Assembly (NCBI RefSeq): GCF_900148835.1
Contig: NZ_FRYK01000002.1
Coordinates: 372,001-436,000, forward strand
Direction: 5' to 3'
Source of the DNA: Flavobacterium cucumis
GTDB lineage: Bacteria > Bacteroidota > Bacteroidia > Flavobacteriales > Flavobacteriaceae
Length of the DNA stretch: 64,000 bases
Part shown: positions 17,361 to 26,524 of the stretch, in pieces
Layout of the letters: each line of letters opens with the position of its first letter
Position numbering within the stretch: the stretch's first letter is position 1
Notes under the pieces: model-generated
The model's input: only the letters and a program-made list of their open reading frames with translations
Database searches by the model: none
Told to the model about the DNA's origin: nothing
Position numbers and translations under genes: made by a program

Positions 17361-19313
17361 TTAGACATCCAATTGCTCAAAAGCCGAATTCTTACTCTTA
17401 AATTCAGGAACAATCTGTTTCATAGCGGCAACTAAGTCATAAACGTTTCCTTGCTCGGCAATGGCAACCAAATCTTCAATATCAACTTTAATTCCATTAA
17501 AATCAGTACAACTATCTCTACATACCATGATTTTTTCATGATGGGTAGGCAAAGTAGTCGACGAATCATGCAGCAACTCTTCATACAATTTTTCTCCTGG
17601 TCGCAATCCCGTAAATTGGATCGCAATATCTTTATAGGGTACAAAACCTGCTAAACGAATCATTTTTTCAGCTAAATCTACTATTCGAACGGGTTGCCCC
17701 ATATCAAAGATATAGATTTCACCTCCGTTACCCATTGCTCCTGCTTCTAAAACCAATTGACAAGCCTCAGGTATCGTCATAAAATAACGCAAAACCTCAG
17801 GATGCGTAACTGTAACGGGCCCCCCAGTGGTAATCTGTTTTTCGAAAAGGGGGACTACCGAACCGTTTGAACCCAACACATTTCCAAAACGGGTGGTGAT
17901 AAACTTTGTAGTTAATTTTATATTTGAATTAAAATCTAAAGCATACGACTGTACATACTTCTCAGCTATACGCTTACTAGCTCCCATAACATTTGTTGGA
18001 TTTACAGCCTTATCTGTAGACACCATTACAAATCGAGACACGCCATAAGCAACCGCCAAATCCGCTAAATTTTTAGTTCCTATAACATTCGTTTGCACCG
18101 CCTGTATAGGATTACCCTCCATAAGAGGCACATGCTTATATGCCGCAGCATGAAAAACCAAATTAGGTTGATACTCCCTAAAAACGTACTCCAATTGTTT
18201 CTTATCTCGAATATCGGCTAATATAGACAAACATAAAATTTTAGTGCTTTTTTTCAACTCTAAATCAAGTTCATGCAAAGGGGTTTCAGCCTGATCTAAT
18301 AATAAAATTGCTTTAGGTTCAAACAATAATAACTGCCGAACAATCTCACTTCCTATCGAACCCGCAGCTCCAGTTACCAAAACCACTTGATCCGAAATTG
18401 TTGAGGAAATATTATCAGTAGCCAATTCAATGGGCTTGCGCTCTAACAAATCTTGTATTTCAAAAGTCTTGATTTTCTTAGCAATATTCTTAACATCCTC
18501 CCAATCAGAAATCAAAGGAACCGTTAATAATTTAATACCTCGCTCCAAACATTTATGTATAATGCGATCCCGTTGCTCATTAGACTCTGCATGAGGTGTC
18601 AAAATCAAAGTAGTAGCTCCTAAACCACTCATGCTTTTAAAAAATGTTTTCTTGTAAGCAAGTACAGGTAAATTTAATAAGGTCTCATTCAAGAAAAAAT
18701 TATTTTTATTCGGCTCTATAAAAGCGACCAATTTATACTTTTGATCCACATCCATTAATAAGGCATTCGCCAAAGCGACCGCTTTATCATCCGTTCCAAA
18801 TACTACCACCTTCTCATATCGTGTTGACTTACCCAATTCTACATAAACCTGATAAGCTACTTTGATGAGAATTCTGAACGAAATCAAAAAGATAAAGGTT
18901 ATGAAAAAATGCATGAGCAACCCAGGCATCAAATAAATCTTCGTCCCGTAAAAATACAAACTAGAATAATTAAAAAGGGTAAGTGTTAACAAAGCACAAA
19001 AAGTAGCCTTAAACAAATTAAACCCATCATATAAAGTGGAGTGCCGAACAATTCCAGAATAGGTTTTAAACTTGTAAAAAAACAAAGTATAAATCACAAT
19101 TTGCAATCCAAAACGCTCCGCTATGGTCAACGTTGGATAAAAATCCACATTTAAGTTAACAATAATCAAATAGTAAACTAAACTCGCAAAATTAAGCAAT
19201 GCAATATCTATGGCAAAAATAGTCCATCGGGGCAAATAACGCCTAGAAACACGTCTAGCATTGTTTTGAAAGCTAGACTTGATAGTGGCTTTTGTCAATT
19301 TAAATTTTGGCAT
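17361..19313 (-). CDS. Membrane nucleoside-diphosphate-sugar 4,6-dehydratase (CapD/WbpM/PglF-like)
   Basis: A 650-residue protein with about four N-terminal membrane segments (roughly 25-150), a degenerate Rossmann domain (VVVFGTDDKAVALANALL), then the catalytic SDR domain with VTGAAGSIGSEIVRQLL. The active-site region is STDKAVNPTNVMGASK, where the usual SDR tyrosine is Met, as in WbpM/PglF. It likely makes the UDP-4-keto-6-deoxy-GlcNAc used by the adjacent aminotransferase. The longest frame starts with TTG; the ATG at 19313 was chosen. It follows the aminotransferase gene by 20 bases. Confidence 0.9.
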   Translation of the reverse strand: MPKFKLTKATIKSSFQNNARRVSRRYLPRWTIFAIDIALLNFASLVYYLIIVNLNVDFYPTLTIAERFGLQIVIYTLFFYKFKTYSGIVRHSTLYDGFNLFKATFCALLTLTLFNYSSLYFYGTKIYLMPGLLMHFFITFIFLISFRILIKVAYQVYVELGKSTRYEKVVVFGTDDKAVALANALLMDVDQKYKLVAFIEPNKNNFFLNETLLNLPVLAYKKTFFKSMSGLGATTLILTPHAESNEQRDRIIHKCLERGIKLLTVPLISDWEDVKNIAKKIKTFEIQDLLERKPIELATDNISSTISDQVVLVTGAAGSIGSEIVRQLLLFEPKAILLLDQAETPLHELDLELKKSTKILCLSILADIRDKKQLEYVFREYQPNLVFHAAAYKHVPLMEGNPIQAVQTNVIGTKNLADLAVAYGVSRFVMVSTDKAVNPTNVMGASKRIAEKYVQSYALDFNSNIKLTTKFITTRFGNVLGSNGSVVPLFEKQITTGGPVTVTHPEVLRYFMTIPEACQLVLEAGAMGNGGEIYIFDMGQPVRIVDLAEKMIRLAGFVPYKDIAIQFTGLRPGEKLYEELLHDSSTTLPTHHEKIMVCRDSCTDFNGIKVDIEDLVAIAEQGNVYDLVAAMKQIVPEFKSKNSAFEQLDV

Positions 19314-19333
19314 AAACAAAAAAGAATTCGAAA

Positions 19334-20467
19334 TTATTTTTCAAAAAAAGAAATTAAAACTTGCGCAATACGCTCAAAATCTGAGTCCGTTAAATTTGAT
19401 CCCGATGGCAGGCACAATCCTTTAGCAAATAAATCAGCCGCAGTGGTACCTCCATAAAACGCATACTTTTCAAAAACGGGCTGTAAGTGCATAGGTTTCC
19501 ATAAAGGTCGCGTTTCAATAGCCTGTGCTTCAAACGCCAATCGCAAAGCCTCTCGCTCCTCAAACGAATTCAAAACAACAGCACTTAACCAATGATTAGA
19601 GTAGAAATCCATATTGGGCTCGTGTAACACTTGAGTTCCCTCTTGTCTGTCAAAAAAATCTTTGTAAAACTGATGGGCTTTTCGTCTCAAAGCTACATGG
19701 GCATCTAAAACTTCCATTTGCCCCCTGCCTATTCCCGCACAAATATTACTCATGCGATAATTATAACCCACCTCACTATGCTGATAATGGGGCGCTTCAT
19801 CTCTTGCTTGGGTCGCTAAAAAAATAGCTCTCTCCTTTACTTTCAAATCAGAAGTCACCAAAGCACCTCCTCCTGAGGTAGTTATAATTTTATTTCCATT
19901 GAAGGACAAAATACTAAGAGCTCCAAAGGTACCACACTTTTGCCCTTTGTACGAACTCCCTAATGCTTCCGCACTATCTTCTATCAAAGGAATGGCGTAC
20001 TTCTTAGAAAGTGCTAAAATCTCTGTCATTTTAGCCGGCATCCCATACAAATGAACAACAATGATGGCTTTGGGCGTTTTTCCATTTGCAATCCTATCCA
20101 ATAGTGCTGCTTCTAATGCAATCGGACATAGATTCCAAGTCTCATTTTCACTGTCAATAAATACAGGAGTAGCACCTACATAACGTATCGGATTAGCTGA
20201 AGCTGAAAAAGTCATACTCTGACAAAGCACCTCATCTCCCGCTTGTACACCCAATAACAATAAAGCCAAATGCAACGCAGCCGTTCCCGAACTCAAAGCT
20301 GCCACTTGATGCTCATTACCTAAATATGCCTGTAAATCAGTTTCGAAACCCGTCACATTAGGTCCAAGGGGGGCAACCCAATTGCTATCAAAAGCTTGTT
20401 GTACGAATTTTTGTTCCCCTCCTCCCATATGAGGGGACGACAACCATATTTTTGAAAATGAAGTCAT
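19334..20467 (-). CDS. DegT/DnrJ/EryC1-family PLP sugar aminotransferase (PglE-like)
   Basis: A 377-residue PLP enzyme. ALSSGTAALHLAL binds the cofactor phosphate, EDSAEALGSSYKG gives the conserved Asp, and the Schiff-base lysine lies in SFNGNKIITTSGGGALVT. The C-terminus has GLCLPSGSNL. It probably aminates the 4-keto sugar made by the following CapD-like dehydratase, as PglE does in UDP-bacillosamine synthesis. Two upstream in-frame TTG codons are rejected in favour of the ATG at 20467, which lies behind a -7 box. The acetyltransferase (PglD-like) that usually accompanies it is absent between it and the sugar transferase. Confidence 0.9.
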   Translation of the reverse strand: MTSFSKIWLSSPHMGGGEQKFVQQAFDSNWVAPLGPNVTGFETDLQAYLGNEHQVAALSSGTAALHLALLLLGVQAGDEVLCQSMTFSASANPIRYVGATPVFIDSENETWNLCPIALEAALLDRIANGKTPKAIIVVHLYGMPAKMTEILALSKKYAIPLIEDSAEALGSSYKGQKCGTFGALSILSFNGNKIITTSGGGALVTSDLKVKERAIFLATQARDEAPHYQHSEVGYNYRMSNICAGIGRGQMEVLDAHVALRRKAHQFYKDFFDRQEGTQVLHEPNMDFYSNHWLSAVVLNSFEEREALRLAFEAQAIETRPLWKPMHLQPVFEKYAFYGGTTAADLFAKGLCLPSGSNLTDSDFERIAQVLISFFEK

Positions 20468-20482
20468 GACTTTAAATTTCAA

Positions 20483-20490
20483 CAAAAATA
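20483..20490 (-). promoter_or_regulatory. -7 promoter element for the aminotransferase gene
   Basis: TATTTTTG on the minus strand, 15 bases before the ATG, in the 124-base gap after the sugar transferase. It matches TAnnTTTG. The -33 element is not evident. Confidence 0.45.
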
Positions 20491-20591
20491 GAAATTAATA
20501 CCATATTTTAGGTACGGTTTTACGTAATTGAAGAAAAAAAATTAACAATTTAGAATTGTTTTATTAAAATTCAAGTAAAAGCAACTAGAAA

Positions 20592-21146
20592 CTAAAAACT
20601 TCGCAATACAGTTTTCCACACAATAATTACATCACCCCAAAAAGTACGATCGTAATAATACGCCAAATTCATCCTCACTTTATCAGGAAAAATTACAGTG
20701 TCATTATAAACTAAAGGAGCCTCCTTACTTGCTAACAAGACTTCTTCATGGGCATATTTGAGACTCGCCTCACAGGTGAGACCAGGCTTAAGTGCTAAAA
20801 TTTTACGAGCATCGCCCTCCAATCGATCATAATATCCTGGGACATCAGGTCGAGGCCCAACGACGCTCATCTCTCCTACTAAAACATTCCAAAGTTGTGG
20901 TAATTCATCCAATTTAGTAGCTCTAAGAAAATACCCAAATCGAGTTACTTTTCTAGATTGCGAATGAAAGGTTTTAAATTTTATAATAGTAAAAGACCGA
21001 CCAAACTGACCAATTCGTGTCTGAAAAAACAAACCGTTAGATGAAGTATCTAAACTTGCACCAACATAAATAAAAAGCATAATCCCACCACACAACAACA
21101 AGGCTATGAGCGCAAAAATAAAATCAAAAATACGTTTTAGTATCAA
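20592..21146 (-). CDS. Initiating sugar-1-phosphate transferase (PglC/WcaJ C-terminal type)
   Basis: A 184-residue monotopic phosphoglycosyl transferase that loads the first sugar phosphate onto undecaprenyl phosphate. It begins [15 protein letters not shown] (re-entrant membrane helix) and has KFKTFHS in place of the usual KFRSM, then the catalytic Asp-Glu in [12 protein letters not shown] and [17 protein letters not shown]. Length fits the minimal PglC form. The start is TTG (21146): an in-frame stop lies 18 bases upstream and the next Met falls inside the membrane helix. It opens the sugar-modification operon. Confidence 0.9.
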   Translation of the reverse strand: MILKRIFDFIFALIALLLCGGIMLFIYVGASLDTSSNGLFFQTRIGQFGRSFTIIKFKTFHSQSRKVTRFGYFLRATKLDELPQLWNVLVGEMSVVGPRPDVPGYYDRLEGDARKILALKPGLTCEASLKYAHEEVLLASKEAPLVYNDTVIFPDKVRMNLAYYYDRTFWGDVIIVWKTVLRSF

Positions 21147-21501
21147 GTATAATGGGTTTGATTACGAAACTACAAAGTAAAGAAAAAAGTGAGGCAAAAC
21201 TTCAAAACAAATCACGTTTTCAAGAATGCATATCGCGCTTGGTTTTGTAACCCCAAAAACAACAAAGCAAAACGCACATCAAAAGAAAATAAAACCTAGT
21301 AAAATTTATGTCCTCTCTAATAAAATCTATTGAAACGAAGTGCTACGCATTACAAAACATTGTGCAACTTTTGTGCTAAATATTATGTAACGTTGAGCAA
21401 CCCCATTAAAGTTGCACTACACAAAAAAATCCCAATTTCAAGATAATTGAAGCTACTTTTCAAAAATAATGATACTTTTATACCCAATAAATTCCTACCA
21501 A
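21147..21501. other. Gene-free divergent region
   Basis: About 355 AT-rich bases between the minus-strand sugar transferase and the plus-strand barrel protein. It should hold both promoters, but no full TTG-N19-TAnnTTTG match was found, nor any strong hairpin or coding frame. Confidence 0.5.
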
Positions 21502-22050
21502 ATGAAATACAGATTTCTTACTTTACTTTTTTGCTTCGCCATAATCACTTTTGGACAAGATAGAATTGCTGTAAATGCCACTACACTTGCCGGTTTTCCT
21601 GCTGTTGGATATGAAAAAATTCTTGGCAAACACACCAGCTTTCAAATAGATGCCATAGGCTCCTTGTTCAATCAATACAATGATGCCCCATTGCGATTCT
21701 TAATGATCACTCCCGAATTTAGATACTATTTCAAATCGGGTGCCACCGGTTTTTATGTAGGAGGTCACATCGGAGGCGGTATCTTCGAACTCCAAAAACC
21801 GCAATACCAAAATACCAATTACTACCAAAAAGGACTTCACTACAGAATGGGAGTTAGCGTAGGGTATCTATTCAAATTATCAGAACGATTAGGCTTGGAA
21901 ATTTTTGCAGGAGGAGGAAACGTCCAAAGTTTTTACAAAGGCTACGACCTTACAACCAACACCCGTTATGAAGACGCAAAAGATTACAACAAAAGCGGCG
22001 AATGGATGCCATACAGAGGAGGATGTTCTTTGGTAATCAACCTAGAATAA
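21502..22050 (+). CDS. Small outer-membrane beta-barrel protein (DUF3575-like)
   Basis: A 182-residue protein with a clear signal peptide (residues 1-19, ending ITFGQ) and alternating hydrophobic strands with aromatic girdles (YYFKSG, FYVGGHIGGG, GVSVGYLFKL). It resembles the DUF3575 eight-strand barrels of Bacteroidota. The ATG at 21502 was chosen because the 11 extra codons of the longer frame would precede the signal peptide. It stands alone. Function unknown. Confidence 0.7.
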   Translation: MKYRFLTLLFCFAIITFGQDRIAVNATTLAGFPAVGYEKILGKHTSFQIDAIGSLFNQYNDAPLRFLMITPEFRYYFKSGATGFYVGGHIGGGIFELQKPQYQNTNYYQKGLHYRMGVSVGYLFKLSERLGLEIFAGGGNVQSFYKGYDLTTNTRYEDAKDYNKSGEWMPYRGGCSLVINLE

Positions 22051-22256
22051 TTTTTTTTATAGCAAACAAAGCAACCCACAACAGTTGTCACGCAATCGTT
22101 AACATCTCATGTACTACTAAAATACTACAAAACAAAGATTGAAAAAGCTTTAGAAACTTCAATCAACAATTAGTCTTACTATTTTATGCTGTAACTCGTT
22201 AGTTTAAAAATAGCTAATTGTTTTTTAAATAAAGATTACATTAATTTAGTGTATTT

Positions 22257-22293
22257 AAAAAAAATATGGAACCAGTTTAAAAACTAGCTCCAT
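22257..22293 (-). terminator. Terminator of the lipocalin-like lipoprotein gene
   Basis: On the minus strand, a 13-base imperfect stem (22266-22293, two mismatches) is followed at once by eight T residues. It lies 21 bases after the stop of the 22314-22736 gene. Confidence 0.7.
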
Positions 22294-22313
22294 ATTTTGC
22301 ATAAACAGCAAAG

Positions 22314-22736
22314 TTATCTAATATAAACCTCAATATTTCCATTGCTGTCCTTCAGTTTTAATTCATGAAGGGTTAAGTTAACAATATCCTGAACCTTTGT
22401 AACACCATCTATAACTCTAGTTAAATTATTATGCGATCTTGAATAAATACCATTATCCATCACTACTGCACAATCACTAATCGTTGAATCATAATCCCCT
22501 TCAATTACGGTATTATCTATTTTAAGATCCATAAAATCTTTATCACATCCCGTCTGATTTTGTGGGGCATCCATCAAAGTTTCTGTACCCAAAATTGTGG
22601 TACCAATTTTATTAATATTCCATTTACCAGCCAAAGGAGCGAGTGTTTCCCCTTCATTACTATCATCGCTATTACAAGAAGTCGCAAGTAATCCAATGCA
22701 TAATACCAAAGCTAAAAACCTACCATGATTTTTCAT
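22314..22736 (-). CDS. Lipocalin-like lipoprotein
   Basis: A 140-residue lipoprotein with the lipobox LLATSC-NSDD and an acidic SDDSNEGE spacer typical of surface-exposed Bacteroidota lipoproteins. LAPLAGKWNINKIG opens the domain as in lipocalin-like proteins (a G-x-W in the first strand). The start was moved to the Met before NHGRFLALVL because the longer frame adds 15 non-signal residues. It is transcribed alone, divergent from the cupin gene, and has its own terminator. Ligand unknown. Confidence 0.65.
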   Translation of the reverse strand: MKNHGRFLALVLCIGLLATSCNSDDSNEGETLAPLAGKWNINKIGTTILGTETLMDAPQNQTGCDKDFMDLKIDNTVIEGDYDSTISDCAVVMDNGIYSRSHNNLTRVIDGVTKVQDIVNLTLHELKLKDSNGNIEVYIR

Positions 22737-22963
22737 ATCTAATTTATTTAAATTGTTAAGTGCGAAATTACTTCTTAACAACTTGTCAATTGTTACACTA
22801 TTATATAATTTACTTTCATGATTAGTTATAGATTTTATAGAAAATAAGTTTTGATAATTTTGATTTGTTTAACCAATTTTTATCACCACCTTTGTCTGTA
22901 AATATTTCTTTTTCAACACAATCGCTTATTGCGGAAATTGAATTATAGAATGTTTTTGACAAA

Positions 22964-23305
22964 ATGGAACTTTCAGAATTAGAAAAAGAAAAATCGCATA
23001 TTGTTGTAGAAATCATACAATACATTCCAAATGCGGTTCTGAGTAAAACTATATTAAAAAAATTAACAGGAAATATAACTGTTTCTTCTTTTGATGCAGG
23101 GGAAGAACTTGCCGAAAAAACTTCACCCTTTGATAATTACATCCAGATTATTGATGGTACAGCCGAAATCATAATTAATGAAGTTCCCCATAAACTTACT
23201 TTAGGCCAAGGAATTATTATCCCCGCACATGCAAAACATTGCTTTAATGCGAATGTTCAATTTAAAATGCTATCTACCATTATTAAAAGTGGTTACGAAG
23301 AGTAA
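22964..23305 (+). CDS. Cupin-domain protein
   Basis: A 113-residue single-cupin protein. A short helical start is followed by IQIIDGTAEIIINEVPHKLTLGQG and IIPAHAKHCF, the two conserved cupin strands; the second supplies a possible metal His (H86 or H89). The first cupin motif lacks the usual HxH, so metal binding is uncertain. Cupins of this size next to AraC genes often act as small ligand sensors or stress proteins. Function here is unproven. It precedes the AraC pair by 46 bases. Confidence 0.7.
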   Translation: MELSELEKEKSHIVVEIIQYIPNAVLSKTILKKLTGNITVSSFDAGEELAEKTSPFDNYIQIIDGTAEIIINEVPHKLTLGQGIIIPAHAKHCFNANVQFKMLSTIIKSGYEE

Positions 23306-23351
23306 AGAAACAATAATTAGTAACTAGTTAATCAAAAATAGCGGACAATAA

Positions 23352-23912
23352 ATGAAACTTTATATTAAGTATATGGTTAGTCTCCGCTGTAAAATGGTGG
23401 TAAAAGAGGCCTTGAAAAAAATTGGTATTCAAAATGCTGTTCTAGATTTAGGTATGGTTGAAACAATAGAGGATTTAACAGAACAACAACGTGAAGATTT
23501 ACATCATCTGCTTTTAAAGTTTGGATTAGAACTCATGGACGATAAAAAAGCAATGTTGATAGAAAAAATTAAGAACATCATCATTGAAATGGTTCATTAT
23601 ACCGATGAAATTCCTAAAATAAATTATTCAGATTATATAAGTGAAAAATTGGGTTTAGAGTACACACACATCTCAAAAATATTCTCTGAAGTAAAAGGAA
23701 TTACAATTGAACACTTTATTATATCCCACAAAATTGAACGAGTAAAAGAATTATTGCTTTATAATGAATTAAATTTAACTCAAATCTCCTATCTAATGAA
23801 CTACAGTAGCGTAGCGCATTTATCTAAACAATTCAAAAAAGTAACAGGATTAACACCCAGTTTCTTCAAAAAATTGAGACATAAAAAAAGAATCGCACTG
23901 GAAAACATCTGA
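23352..23912 (+). CDS. AraC-family transcriptional regulator, copy 1
   Basis: A 186-residue regulator. The small N-terminal alpha/beta domain (about 1-60, MVSLRCKMVVKEALKKIG...LDLGMVE) resembles a ferredoxin-like fold, and the C-terminal AraC DNA-binding domain (about 80-180) has two helix-turn-helix units with YMNYSSVAHLSKQFKKVTGLTPSFFK. It shares most residues with the next gene, so the two are tandem duplicates. The family is common in Bacteroidota near envelope-stress genes like those that follow. Target genes are not shown. Confidence 0.88.
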   Translation: MKLYIKYMVSLRCKMVVKEALKKIGIQNAVLDLGMVETIEDLTEQQREDLHHLLLKFGLELMDDKKAMLIEKIKNIIIEMVHYTDEIPKINYSDYISEKLGLEYTHISKIFSEVKGITIEHFIISHKIERVKELLLYNELNLTQISYLMNYSSVAHLSKQFKKVTGLTPSFFKKLRHKKRIALENI

Positions 23913-23967
23913 ATTGTGTAACTTATTTACGGTAAAGTACCACAAACTTCCTTATAAAAGTTTCAAC

Positions 23968-23997
23968 TTTGATTTAATTATTAAAGCAATAACTTTG
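23968..23997 (+). promoter_or_regulatory. Full promoter before the second AraC gene
   Basis: TTTG (23968-23971), 18 bases, TAACTTTG (23990-23997) is a perfect consensus match. Its last TTG is also the codon aligned with the start of the first AraC copy, so either translation starts within the promoter region or, more likely, at the ATG at 24016. Confidence 0.65.
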
Positions 23998-24015
23998 AAA
24001 CTTTATATCAAACAC

Positions 24016-24561
24016 ATGGTAAGCAACCGTTGTAAAATTACGGTTAGAGACGAATTGAAAAAATTAGGTCTTCACTTAATTGTGATTGATTTAGGTGAAA
24101 TTGAAATTAGGGAAGATATTTCTTTACAAAAAAGGTTATTATTGGCCCAAGGATTGTACTCATCCGGTTTAGAATTAATTGATGACAAAAAATCGATTTT
24201 AATTGAAAGAATCAAAACTATAATTGTTCAAATGGTACATTATTCTGATGTAACCATGAAAATTAATTTTTCAGATTATTTATCCGAAAAATTAAATCAC
24301 AATTATACTTACTTAGCTAATTTATTTTCAGAAAATCAAGGAATCACCATTGAACAATTTATAATTTCACACAAAATTGAACGTGTAAAAGAATTGATGA
24401 TTTACAACGAACTAAATATAACTCAAATCGCTTGGAAGATGAATTATAGTAGCGTTGCTCATTTATCAAGTCAATTTAAAAAAGTCACCGGATTTTCTCC
24501 TTCGCATTTTAAGCAATTAAAAAACAAATCCCGATGCCCAATTGAAAATATTGGAGAATAA
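24016..24561 (+). CDS. AraC-family transcriptional regulator, copy 2
   Basis: A paralogue of the preceding gene, aligned over its whole length: MVSNRCKITVRDELKKLG at the start, and KMNYSSVAHLSSQFKKVTGFSPSHFK as the recognition HTH. The frame is open back to a TTG at 23914, but no ATG occurs before 24016. The residue aligned with the copy 1 start is a TTG at 23995 inside a promoter box, so a 181-residue product from 24016 is preferred. A 188-residue TTG-started form is possible. Two adjacent versions may control each other or the same regulon. Confidence 0.82.
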   Translation: MVSNRCKITVRDELKKLGLHLIVIDLGEIEIREDISLQKRLLLAQGLYSSGLELIDDKKSILIERIKTIIVQMVHYSDVTMKINFSDYLSEKLNHNYTYLANLFSENQGITIEQFIISHKIERVKELMIYNELNITQIAWKMNYSSVAHLSSQFKKVTGFSPSHFKQLKNKSRCPIENIGE

Positions 24562-24886
24562 CTTTTCTAGAACTAAAAAAAATCAGAGGACAGTCTATTA
24601 AAAGTGTATAAATTAATAAGAATCGGATTTGACATTTTAATTATAGTTGAACCTTTTTTTTCAAATACAATTCCACACCTCAATCAATACAATTTAATAA
24701 TAATTGTAAAGTCTCAAATTTACAATTATAAAAAAATAATAAAAATGGCAGCAATGCTTTTCAAATAATCTTCAAAAAGTTTTTATTAAAAAACCTATGA
24801 ATATAACAACTTTTGATGAAAGTTATGTAACACAATTATAAGATAAGCAAATGATATTTGTATGAATAATTTAAACAAACTACATT
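24562..24886 (+). other. Leader region of the OmpA-TSP3 gene with an AT-rich hairpin
   Basis: A 325-base gene-free stretch. It contains a perfect 11-bp inverted repeat, ATAATTGTAAA/TTTACAATTAT (24700-24710, 24719-24729), followed by A-rich DNA. Near 24850 GATATTTG is a one-mismatch -7 box, 28 bases before the ATG. The hairpin lacks a T run, so it looks more like an operator or mRNA structure than a terminator. Confidence 0.4.
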
Positions 24887-26359
24887 ATGAAAAAATTACT
24901 ATTTCTATGCATATGTATTGCTTGTACATTTGCATCAAGTGGACAAACAGAAGAGAAAAAATGGAATATAGGCCTTCATGGAGGTGTTACGCAATATAAC
25001 GGAGATTTGGGAAGGGATTGGTACAAAACAAATAACACCACATATGGTTTTGGGGGTATTTCAGTCTCCAGATATTTAGGCAAATTATTCGATGCTAATC
25101 TATTATTATCAAAAGGAACAATTGGTTATAACACTGGAACATCAGCTGGTTTTAAATCGGATTTTAATGCTATTGCGTTAAACTTGCGTTTCAACATTGT
25201 GGCTCCAGAATATGTCATAAGACCTTATGTCTTTGTTGGAGCAGGTGCAATCTTATTCGACAATCAATTGAATTTTCACACAGAAAATTATGATTATATA
25301 TTACCAAGTGCAGGGGGTGGAATCAATTTCCGACTGTCACCATCCATTATGTTAAACTTACAAGAGTCATTTTTATTCTCTAATAAAGACAGAAGAGATG
25401 GTATTGATAATGCTGATGGAGATTTTAAGAAAAAAGACGCTTACTTAACACATATGGTTGGATTAACTTTCAACTTAGGTGATACTCAAGACACAGATAA
25501 TGACGGGGTTGCAGACAAAAAAGATAACTGCCCAGATACCCCTACAAATGTAAAAGTAGATAAGACAGGCTGTCCTATTGATAGCGATTCTGATGGAATT
25601 GCAGATTATTTAGATGCATGTCCTGATATTTCAGGTTCAAAAATACTAAATGGCTGCCCAGACAAAGACAATGATGGAGTTGAAGATGCTAAAGATCGAT
25701 GTCCAGATCAAGCAGGAATCAGTACCCTATTAGGATGCCCAGATGCTGATAGAGATGGAGTTGCAGACATAGATGACAAATGTGCGAATACTAAACTAGG
25801 TACAAAAGTAGATAAATTGGGTTGCCCAATAGATAGCGACTACGATGGTGTAACAGACGACCTAGATCGATGTCCCGATACAAAAGGAATAATCAGTTTA
25901 AACGGATGTCCTGATGCAGATGGCGATGGAATAGCAGATATAGATGATAAATGTCCAAATACAAAAGGAACATCTGTAAATAAAGGCTGTCCCGAAATTG
26001 CTAAAGCTGATATTGTAAGAATTACTTATATCGGAAGTAAAATTTTCTTTGAAAATAACTCAGATAAATTAAAAGTGGCTTCACTATCTCAATTAGACGA
26101 ATTGTCGAAAATATTATACAAATATGAAGGAGCTATTCTAACTATTGAAGGACACACAGATAGTGTAGGTGCAGAAGAGTTTAACATGACGCTTTCTAAA
26201 AAACGCTCAGAATCGGTTCGCGAATACTTAATAGGAAAAGGAATTTCAGATGCTAGGATAATTTCAATTGGATTTGGAGAAACAAAACCTGTAGCAACAA
26301 ATACTACATCGCTAGGAAAAGCTAAAAACAGAAGAGTAGAGTTAAAAACAAATTATTAA
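24887..26359 (+). CDS. OmpA-family outer-membrane protein with TSP3 repeats
   Basis: A 490-residue protein. Signal peptide (1-19), an eight-strand-like N-terminal barrel (about 25-190), then five to six thrombospondin type 3 calcium-binding repeats (about 195-360, DxDxDGVADxxDxCPxT pattern), then a C-terminal OmpA peptidoglycan-binding domain (about 370-490, with IEGHTDSVGAEEFN and LSKKRSESVREYL). It likely ties the outer membrane to the cell wall. It follows the AraC pair, and a strong terminator ends it. Confidence 0.92.
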   Translation: MKKLLFLCICIACTFASSGQTEEKKWNIGLHGGVTQYNGDLGRDWYKTNNTTYGFGGISVSRYLGKLFDANLLLSKGTIGYNTGTSAGFKSDFNAIALNLRFNIVAPEYVIRPYVFVGAGAILFDNQLNFHTENYDYILPSAGGGINFRLSPSIMLNLQESFLFSNKDRRDGIDNADGDFKKKDAYLTHMVGLTFNLGDTQDTDNDGVADKKDNCPDTPTNVKVDKTGCPIDSDSDGIADYLDACPDISGSKILNGCPDKDNDGVEDAKDRCPDQAGISTLLGCPDADRDGVADIDDKCANTKLGTKVDKLGCPIDSDYDGVTDDLDRCPDTKGIISLNGCPDADGDGIADIDDKCPNTKGTSVNKGCPEIAKADIVRITYIGSKIFFENNSDKLKVASLSQLDELSKILYKYEGAILTIEGHTDSVGAEEFNMTLSKKRSESVREYLIGKGISDARIISIGFGETKPVATNTTSLGKAKNRRVELKTNY

Positions 26360-26387
26360 AATTTGGGTGGGGTTTTTATGTAGGAAA

Positions 26388-26418
26388 GGCTGTCAATTTA
26401 AACTTGGCAGTCTTTTTT
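26388..26418 (+). terminator. Terminator after the OmpA-TSP3 gene
   Basis: Nine-bp stem (GGCTGTCAA/TTGGCAGTC, two G-U pairs) with a 7-base loop, followed by six T residues. Confidence 0.85.
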
Positions 26419-26524
26419 ATTCCTAAAACCTACTAACAGAACTATACAACAAAAACCAAAAATTATATAACTAATAAGGTGGAGCATTCAAGTACTTTTA
26501 TAAGAATATTAAAATATAAAAATT

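Noticed and set aside
17432..18048. Open frames on both strands inside the CapD-like gene
   Set aside because: They are shadows of a well-supported coding frame and have no recognisable motifs.
22855..22862. TAATTTTG as a promoter for the cupin gene
   Set aside because: It matches the -7 word but lies about 100 bases before the ATG and has no -33 partner in such AT-rich DNA.
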